Part shown: in pieces, positions 1 to 5,839 of the stretch
Layout of the letters: each line of letters starts with the position of its first letter
How positions within the stretch are numbered: the first letter of the stretch is position 1
From: Burkholderiales bacterium
GTDB lineage: Bacteria; Pseudomonadota; Gammaproteobacteria; Burkholderiales; Burkholderiaceae
Assembly: GCA_947372535.1 (NCBI GenBank)
Contig: CANBUA010000272.1
Coordinates: 1 to 6,240 of the forward strand
Length of the DNA: 6,240 nucleotides
Direction: 5' to 3'
The notes under the pieces: model-generated
Databases searched by the model: none
Told to the model about the DNA's origin: nothing
Seen by the model: only the letters and a program-made list of their open reading frames with translations
Made by a program: the position numbers and the translations under genes

Positions 1-229
1 GCAGCTGGCGCCGCTTGCCCTCGTGAGACTTGGTTTTCTTCCACATGTCCAGGGCATCGCGCAGGCGCTCGGGCATGGGGATGCCTTCAAGCCGGCTGTC
101 GGGCATCGCCAACAGCTGTTTGCCCAATTCCTGGAGTTCGTGGCTGGCGCGCTTCATGGCGCTCCTGCTGGGCGGACGGGTGTCTTCGTCGTCGTCGTCC
201 AGAGGCTGATCAAAGTGGTTCGCATTCAT
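1..229 (-). CDS. darP: DarP/YjgA ribosome maturation protein, N-terminal part (cut by window edge)
   Basis: This is the first 76 codons of a DUF615-family protein; the rest lies beyond the left edge. The family (YjgA, renamed DarP in E. coli) associates with late 50S subunit precursors and helps their maturation in the cytoplasm. Visible in the translation: an acidic N-terminus with a run of four Asp (residues 11-14), then SRSAMKRASHELQELGKQLL (residues 21-40), LPERLR-like MPERLRDAL (52-60) and HEGKRRQL (69-76). These match the family's conserved start, ending just before the usual QYIGKLMR stretch. The ATG at 229 is the only good start; an ATG at 234 runs straight into a stop. It is divergent from pmbA, as yjgA is in E. 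coli, which supports both calls. No clear Shine-Dalgarno sequence is seen. Confidence 0.9.
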   Translation of the reverse strand, partial: MNANHFDQPLDDDDEDTRPPSRSAMKRASHELQELGKQLLAMPDSRLEGIPMPERLRDALDMWKKTKSHEGKRRQL

Positions 230-237
230 GTCATCGC

Positions 238-244
238 TATGATA
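238..244. promoter_or_regulatory. Candidate overlapping -10 elements for darP and pmbA
   Basis: The heptamer TATGATA reads as TATGAT on the plus strand (238-243) and as TATCAT on the minus strand (244-239), each matching 5 of 6 bases of the sigma-70 -10 consensus. It is the only such sequence in the roughly 42 bp between the divergent starts. No convincing -35 box is seen on either strand at 16-18 bp. If used leftward, transcription of darP would begin almost at its ATG. If used rightward, it would leave about a 20-nt leader for pmbA starting at 272. Confidence 0.25.
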
Positions 245-271
245 CGGGTGCCTCAGCCCTTACCCTCCACG

Positions 272-1672
272 ATGGCCGCCTCCAAAACCAAATCCAAGCC
301 TGTCCGCAGCCACGATCACGAAGGTTTTGCCTACACCCGAGCGCAATTCCAGCAGATCATCGACGACACCCTCAAACAGGCCGTCAATCTGGGGGCCACC
401 GATGCAGCGGCTGAGGTCTCCGAAGGGGCCGGCCTGTCGGTGTCGGTGCGCAAGGGCAAACTGGAGAACGTCGAGCGCAACCGCGACAAGGCGGTCAGCG
501 TCTCGGTGTATGTGGGTCAGCGGCGTGGCAACGCCAGCACCTCGGATTTCTCCGCCAAGGCCATCGAGGACACGGTGCGCGCGGCCTACGACATCGCCCG
601 CTACACCGCAGAAGACCCTGCTGCCGGCCTGCCCGAAGCCCAGGACATCGCCACCGGCCGCCAGGCCACCCGCGACCTGGACCTGTTCCACCCTTGGTCG
701 GTCACGGCCGAGCAATGCGCCGAACTGGCCCGCCGCTGCGAAGACGCCGCCCTCACGGTCGACAAGCGAATCACCAATTCCGAAGGCGCCGGCGTCTCCG
801 CCCAGCAGTCCCACTTCTTCTCCGGCAATACATGTGGCTTCCGTGGTGGCTACGCCAGCTCGCGCCACTCGCTGTCCGTGTCGCCCATTGCCGGCCGCGG
901 CAACGACATGCAACGCGACTTCTGGTACACGTCGGAGCGCGATGCCCACGACATGGCCCACCCCGAGACCATCGGCCGCTACGCCGCTGAACGCGCCCTG
1001 GCCCGCCTGAAGTCTCGCAAGATTGCCACCTGCGAAGTGCCGGTGCTGTTCGAGTGCACCCTGGCTGCCGGCCTGGTCGGCGCCCTGGTACAGGCCACCA
1101 GCGGAGGCGCGCTCTACCGCAAGTCCACCTTCCTGGTCGACAGCCTGGGCAAGCCGCTCTTTCCCAAGCACATCAACCTGATGGAAGATCCCTTCATCCT
1201 CAAAGGCAAGGGCAGCGCCCCGTTTGACGACGAAGGCGTGCTCACCCATCGCCGCCATGTGGTCAAGAACGGCGTGCTGGAGGGCTACTTTCTGTCGAGC
1301 TATTCGGCCCGCAAGCTGGGCATGCGCACCACCGGCCACGCCGGCGGCTCCCAGAACCTGGTCTTCAGCAGCCGACTCACACAGCCCAAAGACAACCTCA
1401 AGGCCATGCTCAAGAAACTGGGCACTGGCCTGTTCGTCACCGAACTCATGGGCCAGGGTGTCAATTACGTCACGGGCGATTATTCCCGCGGGGCCGCAGG
1501 TTATTGGGTTGAAAACGGCCAAATTGCCTTCCCCGTACATGAAATCACGATTGCCGGGCACCTGGGGCAAATGTTCCAGCAGATCGTGGCGGTGGGTGCC
1601 GACGCCTACACCTATGGGTCCAAAACGGTGGGCTCCATCCTTCTGGAACGAATGAAAGTCGCCGGCCATTGA
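272..1672 (+). CDS. pmbA: PmbA/TldE, non-catalytic partner of the TldD metalloprotease
   Basis: 466-aa member of the PmbA/TldD family (E. coli PmbA is 450 aa). In enterobacteria TldD and PmbA/TldE form a cytoplasmic heterodimeric protease that trims the microcin B17 leader and degrades the CcdA antitoxin; the zinc-binding HExxxH motif is in TldD, not here. Visible features are an N-terminal PmbA domain from about residue 16, including SVRKGKLENVERNRDKAV; a central region with ALYRKSTFLVDSLGKPLF and DDEGVLTHRRHVVKNGVLEG; and the C-terminal hallmark GDYSRGAAGYWVENG (402-416), followed by VHEITIAGHLGQMF from residue 422. No HExxxH is present, as expected for TldE. The frame is open from position 23, but the upstream codons antisense darP, so the start is placed at 272; an in-frame ATG at 239 is the alternative (477 aa). 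Neither has a clear Shine-Dalgarno sequence. No tldD is in the window. Confidence 0.93.
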   Translation: MAASKTKSKPVRSHDHEGFAYTRAQFQQIIDDTLKQAVNLGATDAAAEVSEGAGLSVSVRKGKLENVERNRDKAVSVSVYVGQRRGNASTSDFSAKAIEDTVRAAYDIARYTAEDPAAGLPEAQDIATGRQATRDLDLFHPWSVTAEQCAELARRCEDAALTVDKRITNSEGAGVSAQQSHFFSGNTCGFRGGYASSRHSLSVSPIAGRGNDMQRDFWYTSERDAHDMAHPETIGRYAAERALARLKSRKIATCEVPVLFECTLAAGLVGALVQATSGGALYRKSTFLVDSLGKPLFPKHINLMEDPFILKGKGSAPFDDEGVLTHRRHVVKNGVLEGYFLSSYSARKLGMRTTGHAGGSQNLVFSSRLTQPKDNLKAMLKKLGTGLFVTELMGQGVNYVTGDYSRGAAGYWVENGQIAFPVHEITIAGHLGQMFQQIVAVGADAYTYGSKTVGSILLERMKVAGH

Positions 1673-1790
1673 AGTGGCAATGAAAAAGTTCACATTACCT
1701 CGGGGCAACCCACCCCCTCATTCAAGGGGACAGGTGGTGCGAGGGGTCAAAGTTAGGAAAAACACCACAGACCCCATTGAACGTGGCGGC

Positions 1791-1810
1791 TTAAAGTGTG
1801 ATCACCTTAA
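1791..1810. promoter_or_regulatory. Near-palindrome, possible operator upstream of the PEP-CTERM gene
   Basis: TTAAAGTGTGATCACCTTAA contains the perfect 8-bp palindrome GTGATCAC, flanked by TTAA at both ends with one extra base in the left half. It ends 50 bp before the ATG of the PEP-CTERM gene, where a repressor or activator site would be expected. It does not match CRP (TGTGA-N6-TCACA) or FNR (TTGAT-N4-ATCAA) spacing. The regulator is unknown and the role is inferred from symmetry and position only. Confidence 0.3.
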
Positions 1811-1847
1811 CGCGATCCATTCAGTCTCGTCACTGGAATGGGCAAAC

Positions 1848-1852
1848 AGGAG
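1848..1852 (+). promoter_or_regulatory. Shine-Dalgarno sequence deciding the PEP-CTERM start
   Basis: AGGAG lies 8 nt before the ATG at 1861. It selects that start over an in-frame ATG at 1798, which would put 21 non-signal-like residues in front of the signal peptide, and over the ATG at 1867, which lies 14 nt away. Confidence 0.8.
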
Positions 1853-1860
1853 AACGAAAC

Positions 1861-2670
1861 ATGAACATGTCGCTCAAGAAATTCGCCGTCGCTGCAGCTT
1901 TCGTCGCCACCGCCGGCGCCGCCCAAGCTGTTGTCTCGCCCCCCCTGACCATCAATGCCGGTGAATCCGTCACCTACGCTGGCTGGACCGTGTCCAACGC
2001 TCGCGGCACTGGCGCGCTGACCTTCGACAAGACCCTGACCAGCGCCTTGAACCTGGCTGGCATTCAACTGTCGGTCATCGATCCCGCCGTCCTGACTGCC
2101 CCCAAAAATACCGCTGGCAAGTACACCTCGATCAGCGCCGCCTCGAAGATCCAGTCGGGTACGGGCATCTTTGACACCGACACCCAGATCCTGACCGTGA
2201 TTGGCGTGGGTTCGATCGGTGGCGCCACCCTGACGGCCATTGACGACGGCGCCACGACCACCGGCGGCTTCCTGTCCATCCAGAACATCAGCGCCGACCT
2301 GCCCTCCAAGACCATCTTCGCCGACGTGTCCGGTGCCAACGGTGTGGTCTCCCAGCGCCTGGCCATGTGGAACTTCGGCACGCTGACCGGTCAAACGGCC
2401 TTCCCGGCCATCGTCGGCACCACCACTTCGGTGAACTCGGTGAGCGGTCTGACCATCACCGCCGGCGCTTTTGACTACTTCGCTTCTGCCCTGGGCCTGA
2501 CCGATTTCGGCAAGACCGCCATGGGTGGCATCAAGACCTACGGCACCTTCGACACCACCATCTCGATGGACGTTGCCAAGGCCACCAGCACCGTGCCTGA
2601 GCCTTCGACCTACGCTCTGATGGGCCTGGGCCTCGTGGGTCTGGTGTTTGCCCGCCGCCGCGCTGCCTGA
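1861..2670 (+). CDS. Secreted PEP-CTERM sorting-domain protein
   Basis: 269-aa exported protein of unknown function. Residues 1-23 form a Sec signal peptide: MNMSLKKF, a hydrophobic Ala/Val core, and an AQA cleavage site before Val24. The C-terminal 25 residues are a classic PEP-CTERM sorting signal: VPEP (245-248), a hydrophobic segment (about 251-264) and RRR (265-267). In this system a membrane exosortase (EpsH-like) recognises the PEP motif and processes the protein for the cell surface or exopolysaccharide matrix. The mature part (about 220 residues) is rich in Thr, Ser, Gly and Ala, has no Cys, and looks beta-rich, as is common for this class; I recognise no enzymatic domain. The strong AGGAG, near-exclusive CTG use for Leu and a strong terminator suggest high expression (inference). 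It appears monocistronic. No exosortase or polysaccharide gene lies nearby, which is normal for scattered PEP-CTERM targets. Confidence 0.93.
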   Translation: MNMSLKKFAVAAAFVATAGAAQAVVSPPLTINAGESVTYAGWTVSNARGTGALTFDKTLTSALNLAGIQLSVIDPAVLTAPKNTAGKYTSISAASKIQSGTGIFDTDTQILTVIGVGSIGGATLTAIDDGATTTGGFLSIQNISADLPSKTIFADVSGANGVVSQRLAMWNFGTLTGQTAFPAIVGTTTSVNSVSGLTITAGAFDYFASALGLTDFGKTAMGGIKTYGTFDTTISMDVAKATSTVPEPSTYALMGLGLVGLVFARRRAA

Positions 2671-2698
2671 TCGTTGACGATCCTGCCCCTTCCGGGGC
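2669..2698 (+). repeat. Two small tandem hairpins at the 3' end of the PEP-CTERM mRNA
   Basis: Hairpin 1 is GATCG (2669-2673), loop TTGA, CGATC (2678-2682), and includes the last bases of the stop codon. Hairpin 2 is GCCCC (2685-2689), loop TTCC, GGGGC (2694-2698). Both stems are perfect at 5 bp and neither is followed by a U-tract. They sit just before the main terminator and may protect the transcript end; that role is inference. Confidence 0.55.
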
Positions 2699-2707
2699 TG
2701 ATCCTTG

Positions 2708-2756
2708 AGGGACTTGTCTGCGGCTCACGTTGTGAGCCAAGGGTAAGTCCCTTTTT
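2708..2756 (+). terminator. Compound rho-independent terminator after the PEP-CTERM gene
   Basis: A perfect 8-bp outer stem, AGGGACTT (2708-2715) with AAGTCCCT (2745-2752), encloses a perfect 7-bp inner hairpin, GGCTCAC (2722-2728) with GTGAGCC (2732-2738) and loop GTT. The outer stem runs into TTTTT (2752-2756). It separates the PEP-CTERM transcript from the downstream TRAP receptor gene. Confidence 0.88.
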
Positions 2757-2762
2757 CCATGG

Positions 2763-2791
2763 GTGAAATCCGCGCGGCTTGGCCCTAGAAT
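2763..2791 (+). promoter_or_regulatory. Candidate sigma-70 promoter of the TRAP receptor gene
   Basis: GTGAAA (2763-2768, 4 of 6 to TTGACA), a 17-bp spacer, then TAGAAT (2786-2791, 5 of 6 to TATAAT). It follows directly after the preceding terminator and would start transcription near 2798, giving a leader of roughly 20-25 nt that carries the Shine-Dalgarno sequence GGAG (2811-2814). Confidence 0.5.
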
Positions 2792-2820
2792 TTTTGCGCA
2801 CATCACATCTGGAGACCCGC

Positions 2821-3900
2821 ATGCAGCGTCGCTCGTTCGTTCAACACGCCGGCCTGGCCGGCATCCTGTCCATGGGCGCCGCCCCAGCGGTCCATGCACA
2901 GACGGCCGTGCGCTGGCGCCTGGCTTCCAGTTTCCCCAAATCGCTGGACACCATCTTCGGCGCGGCCGACGTGTTCGCCAAAAAGCTCAGCGACATGTCG
3001 GGCGGCAAATTCCAGGTCTCGGTCCACGCGGGCGGCGAACTGATGCCCCCGTTTGGCGTGGTGGACGGCGTTCAGAACGGCACCGTCGAAATGGCCCACA
3101 CGGCCCCCTACTACTTTGTGGGCAAGGACGAAACCTTTGCCATTGGCTGTGCCATCCCCTTCGGCCTGAACTCCCGCCAGATGACGGCCTGGATGTACGA
3201 AGGCAACGGCCTGAAGTTGATGCGCGAGTTCTACGCCAAATACAACATCATCAGCTTTCCCGGCGGCAATACGGGCGCGCAGATGGGCGGCTGGTACCGC
3301 AAGCCCATCAAGTCGCTGGAAGACATGAAGGGCCTCAAAATGCGCATTGGCGGTTTTGCGGGCAAGGTCATTGAACGACTGGGCTCCATCCCTCAGAACC
3401 TCCCGGGCGGCGAGATTTACCAGGCCCTTGAAAAAGGCACCATTGATGCGGCCGAATGGGTGGGGCCCTATGACGACCAGAAACTGGGTTTTCACAAAGT
3501 TGCACCCTATTACCATTTCCCCGGTTGGTGGGAAGGCGGCCCGCAGCTGGATTTCTTCATCAATCAAAAGGCCTATGACAGCCTGAGCCCCGAATACAAG
3601 GCCATGGTTGAAACGGCGGCTTCCCATGCCCACGTCGAGATGCAGGCACGCTACGACGCTCAAAACCCAGCGGCCTTGAAACAACTCGTGGCAGCCAAGA
3701 CCCAACTGGTTCAGATGCCCAAGTCCGTGATGGATGCCGCTTTCAAGGCGTCCATGGACATTTACGACGAGCTCAGCGCCAAGAACCCCAGCTGGAAAAA
3801 GGTGTATGCCGATTACGCCAAATTCCGTGCGGACCAGAACCTTTGGTTCCGATTCACCGAAGCCACGTTCGACCGCTACATGCAGGCTGCCAAACTTTGA
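2821..3900 (+). CDS. TRAP transporter periplasmic solute-binding protein (DctP family, TakP/FcbT1-like)
   Basis: 359-aa periplasmic receptor of a tripartite (TRAP) transporter; it captures the substrate and delivers it to the DctQM permease, which is driven by the Na+ gradient. The N-terminus MQRRSFVQHA plus a hydrophobic stretch ending at VHA-Q (about residue 26) looks like a twin-arginine signal, as in many COG4663 receptors. The mature part starts WRLASSFPKSLDTIFGAAD. Typical elements follow: NTGAQMGGW (150-158), LKMRIGGFAG with Arg175 as the likely carboxylate-binding Arg of DctP proteins, GEIYQALEKGTIDAAEWVGP with Glu212-Trp213, and PGWWEGGP. The overall pattern resembles the subgroup that contains 2-oxo acid (TakP), lactate and 4-chlorobenzoate (FcbT1) receptors, so the substrate is probably a small organic or aromatic carboxylate; it cannot be fixed from sequence. 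The start at 2821 is set by GGAG (2811-2814) and the signal peptide. The matching dctQM genes lie about 480 bp downstream on the opposite strand. Confidence 0.93.
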   Translation: MQRRSFVQHAGLAGILSMGAAPAVHAQTAVRWRLASSFPKSLDTIFGAADVFAKKLSDMSGGKFQVSVHAGGELMPPFGVVDGVQNGTVEMAHTAPYYFVGKDETFAIGCAIPFGLNSRQMTAWMYEGNGLKLMREFYAKYNIISFPGGNTGAQMGGWYRKPIKSLEDMKGLKMRIGGFAGKVIERLGSIPQNLPGGEIYQALEKGTIDAAEWVGPYDDQKLGFHKVAPYYHFPGWWEGGPQLDFFINQKAYDSLSPEYKAMVETAASHAHVEMQARYDAQNPAALKQLVAAKTQLVQMPKSVMDAAFKASMDIYDELSAKNPSWKKVYADYAKFRADQNLWFRFTEATFDRYMQAAKL

Positions 3901-4040
3901 ACCGGGGCCAAAAACCCCATGCTTGAGGTGTGTCTCACGAAATGTGACGTGACGACGACACCTTTTGATGGAACAATGGTCTCCATGTATTCAGTCTGGC
4001 CACCCGGTTCAGCATCTGTCACATCACAGACCCGCACAGC
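3901..4040 (+). terminator. Spacer with a weak candidate terminator after the TRAP receptor
   Basis: GGGG (3904-3907) can pair with CCCC (3915-3918) but has no U-tract. A better candidate is GGTGT (3927-3931) with ACACC (3958-3962), followed by TTTT (3963-3966), enclosing TCAC (3935-3938) with GTGA (3944-3947) around loop GAAAT. The structure has large unpaired parts, so termination may be partial and the small gene downstream may be read through. Nothing else is seen here. Confidence 0.3.
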
Positions 4041-4289
4041 ATGAAATCGACGCCTTTCGCAGCGCAGCGCGCGCAAGTGGCCCGTACATCGGCAATGGCA
4101 TACGCCTGGGACGACATCGCGCTTCAGCGCACCTGGCGGTCCTTCGGGGCCATCGGTGTGTTGCTCGGCTTGGTGAACACCGTCTGGGCCCCTGTGCCCG
4201 GTCTGGCCTTGGCGGCCTTGGGGGCCTGGGGCTATGCCAAAGGCTGTCCACAGTGCCTTCAGGCTGCGGGCCTGAATCGCAAGGCCTGA
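4041..4289 (+). CDS. Small hypothetical membrane protein with a CPQC motif
   Basis: 82-aa reading frame that I do not recognise. It is supported by third positions that are mostly G or C, in line with the flanking genes, and by a sensible protein layout: a polar N-terminus with WDDIALQRTWRSF (23-35), a long hydrophobic region (about 34-65: GAIGVLLGLVNTVW, then PVPGLALAALGAWGY) able to form one or two membrane segments, and a C-terminal CPQC (69-72) followed by a basic end (NRKA). The CxxC could bind a metal or undergo redox chemistry, but this is not shown. No clear Shine-Dalgarno sequence precedes the ATG at 4041; the in-frame ATG at 4095 (64 aa) is an alternative start. Overlapping frames on both strands give low-complexity Pro/Arg-rich or unpatterned proteins and are less likely. 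The gene lies between the convergent TRAP receptor and TRAP permease genes, but nothing in it ties it to the transporter. Confidence 0.5.
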   Translation: MKSTPFAAQRAQVARTSAMAYAWDDIALQRTWRSFGAIGVLLGLVNTVWAPVPGLALAALGAWGYAKGCPQCLQAAGLNRKA

Positions 4290-4298
4290 ATCGCAAGG
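4271..4298. repeat. 14-bp perfect tandem duplication across the small gene's stop codon
   Basis: CCTGAATCGCAAGG occurs twice head to tail (4271-4284 and 4285-4298). A shorter degenerate third copy, CTGGAGCGCAAGG, follows at 4299-4311. The TGA stop of the 82-aa frame lies in the second copy. Confidence 0.95.
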
Positions 4299-4335
4299 CT
4301 GGAGCGCAAGGTCGAACCTGCGGCCGGCCTCAAAC

Positions 4336-4363
4336 AAAAAAGCCAACCTCCCGGTTGGCTTTT
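4336..4363. terminator. Bidirectional rho-independent terminator between convergent units
   Basis: AGCCAACC (4341-4348), loop TCCC (4349-4352), GGTTGGCT (4353-4360) is a perfect 8-bp stem. It extends by A-T pairs to 11 bp (4338-4348 with 4353-4363). On the plus strand it is followed by a short T run (4360-4363); on the minus strand by six T (complement of 4341-4336). It ends the rightward small gene and, 15 bp after the dctM stop, the leftward dctQM transcript. Confidence 0.9.
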
Positions 4364-4378
4364 GCATTTTGACTCGCC

Positions 4379-5839
4379 TCATGGTGCTGACGGCGCGGCC
4401 TCGGGTACGGCAGGCATGGTGGGTTCCCCTCCGCCCATGTCCTCAATCTTCATCTCGATCTTGACGTCATCGGTGTTGACCTTCACTTCCTTGTCCAGCC
4501 AATACGTGACCGATTCAGGCCAGACAATGACCACCGCCACCAGCGCCAGTTGCATCAGCACCCAGGGGATGGCACCCAGGTAAATGTCCTTGGACAGGAT
4601 GGGCCGGTCGATCGCCTTGTTCTTGAAGATCTGGTCGCCAATCCCCCGCAAATAAAACAGTGCAAAGCCAAAAGGCGGATGCATGAAACTGGTCTGCATG
4701 TTCACGCACAGCAGCACGCCAAACCAGATCAGGTTGATGCCCAGCTTGTCGGCCACCGGCGCCAGGAGGGGCACGATGATGAAGGCGATCTCGAAGAAAT
4801 CCAGGAAAAAGGCGAGGAAGAACACCGCCAGGTTCACCACGATCAGGAAACCCACCGTGCCGCCTGGCAGGTGCGACAACATGTGTTCGATCCACTTGTT
4901 GCCATCTACCCCCTGGAACACCAGCGAGAACACACTGGAGCCCAGCAGGATGAAGATGACCATGGCGGTGACGCGCATGGTCGAATCCATCGCCTGCCAG
5001 ATCAACTTGAAACTGAGCCGGCGGTGCATGGCGGCCAACACCATGCCCCCGACGGCGCCCAGGGCGCCGGCTTCGGTGGGCGTGGCCAGACCCATGAACA
5101 GCGTGCCCAGCACCAGGAAGATCAGCACGATCGAGGGCAGCATGCCCCACAGCACGCGCCGCACCAGCGGCCAACCCCGCAGCGTGCGAGCACTTTCGGG
5201 CAATGGCGGCACCCATTGCGGCCGCAGGATGGCCACCGCCAGGGTGTAGAGCAGGAAGATGCTGGTTTGCAGGATGGAGGGGCCAATGGCACCTCGGTAC
5301 ATGTCGCCCACAGAGCGGCCCAGCTGATCGGCCAGCACCACCAGCACCAGCGACGGTGGGATGAGTTGCGTGATGGTGCCCGAAGCGGCGATCACGCCCG
5401 TGGCGTAACGCATGTTGTAGCCGTTGCGCATCATCACCGGCAGCGAGATCACGCCCATGGCGATGACGCTGGCCGCCACGGTGCCGGTGATGGCGCCCAG
5501 AATGGCACCCACGATGATGACGGCGAAGCCCAGGCCACCCGGCTTGCTGCCAAAGAGTTGGCCCGTGCCTTCCAGCAGGTCTTCGGCCAGGCCGCAGCGC
5601 TCCAGTATGGCCCCCATGAAGGTGAAGAAGGGGATGGACAGCAGCAGCTCGTTGGACACGATGCCGAACAGGCGCAGTGGCAGGTTGGCCATGAACTCGG
5701 CCGGGAACACCCCCTGCCACACGGCAAAGTAGCCAAAGCCCAGACCCAGCCCGCCCAGCGTGAAGGCCACCGGGAAGCCAACCAGCATGGCCACGACCAG
5801 GGTGCCGAACATGATCGGCGCCAGTTGAGCGGTCTCCAT
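4379..5839 (-). CDS. dctM: TRAP transporter large permease subunit (DctM, TakM/FcbT3-like)
   Basis: 486-aa integral membrane protein, the ion-coupled translocation subunit of a TRAP transporter. Multiple hydrophobic segments alternate with family motifs: GFPVAFTLGG (21-30), SNELLLSIPFF (62-72), GAITGTVAASV (115-125), ASGTITQLIPPS (152-163), TPTEAGALGA (253-262) and MQTSFMHPPFGFALFYLRG (381-399). The last motif is typical of the mannitol/chloroaromatic-type large permeases (COG4664). The start at 5839 is chosen because its ATG overlaps the dctQ stop by one base (TGATG) and gives the usual short N-terminus; a longer open frame to 6064 lies inside dctQ and is spurious. The protein is longer than a typical DctM of about 430 aa, partly because of a 38-residue charged, then Pro/Ala-rich tail (449-486). 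Translation is probably coupled to dctQ. No receptor gene is adjacent on this strand within the window. Confidence 0.95.
   Translation of the reverse strand: METAQLAPIMFGTLVVAMLVGFPVAFTLGGLGLGFGYFAVWQGVFPAEFMANLPLRLFGIVSNELLLSIPFFTFMGAILERCGLAEDLLEGTGQLFGSKPGGLGFAVIIVGAILGAITGTVAASVIAMGVISLPVMMRNGYNMRYATGVIAASGTITQLIPPSLVLVVLADQLGRSVGDMYRGAIGPSILQTSIFLLYTLAVAILRPQWVPPLPESARTLRGWPLVRRVLWGMLPSIVLIFLVLGTLFMGLATPTEAGALGAVGGMVLAAMHRRLSFKLIWQAMDSTMRVTAMVIFILLGSSVFSLVFQGVDGNKWIEHMLSHLPGGTVGFLIVVNLAVFFLAFFLDFFEIAFIIVPLLAPVADKLGINLIWFGVLLCVNMQTSFMHPPFGFALFYLRGIGDQIFKNKAIDRPILSKDIYLGAIPWVLMQLALVAVVIVWPESVTYWLDKEVKVNTDDVKIEMKIEDMGGGEPTMPAVPEAAPSAP

Larger units (their letters stand above)
1673..1860. 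other. Structured intergenic spacer between pmbA and the PEP-CTERM gene
   Basis: This stretch has no convincing gene. It carries G and C runs able to pair in alternative ways: GGGG (1702-1705) with CCCC (1713-1716); CCCCT (1714-1718) with AGGGG (1725-1729), loop CATTCA; and GGGGTC (1743-1748) with GACCCC (1770-1775). The first two pairings exclude each other. None is followed by a U-tract, so none is a convincing terminator for pmbA. No sigma-54 -24/-12 element (GG-N10-GC in a TGGCAC/TTGC context) was found, although PEP-CTERM genes in some species are RpoN/PrsR-controlled. A TTGAAC at 1777-1782 could be a -35 box, but the bases 17 bp later are a poor -10. Confidence 0.5.

Noticed and set aside
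23..271. N-terminal extension of pmbA to position 23
   Set aside because: It would overlap the coding start of darP in antisense, and the extra residues match nothing in the PmbA family; the protein is full length from 272.
260..1708. 482-codon open frame on the minus strand covering pmbA
   Set aside because: It is a mirror of the high-GC codon pattern of pmbA. The translation is Gly/Ala/Val/His-rich with no recognisable family, while the plus strand encodes unmistakable PmbA.
1673..1860. Sigma-54 promoter for the PEP-CTERM gene
   Set aside because: Several TGGC and TGGT sequences were inspected, but none has a GC dinucleotide at the required 10-bp spacing after GG.
2803..3705. 300-codon minus-strand frame over the TRAP receptor
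   Set aside because: Codon-bias shadow of the receptor gene; no domain pattern, and the plus strand is a clear DctP protein.
3876..4382. 168-codon minus-strand frame over the small hypothetical gene
   Set aside because: It overlaps the end of the TRAP receptor gene and the bidirectional terminator, shows no domain pattern, and its codon use is less native than the 82-aa plus-strand frame.
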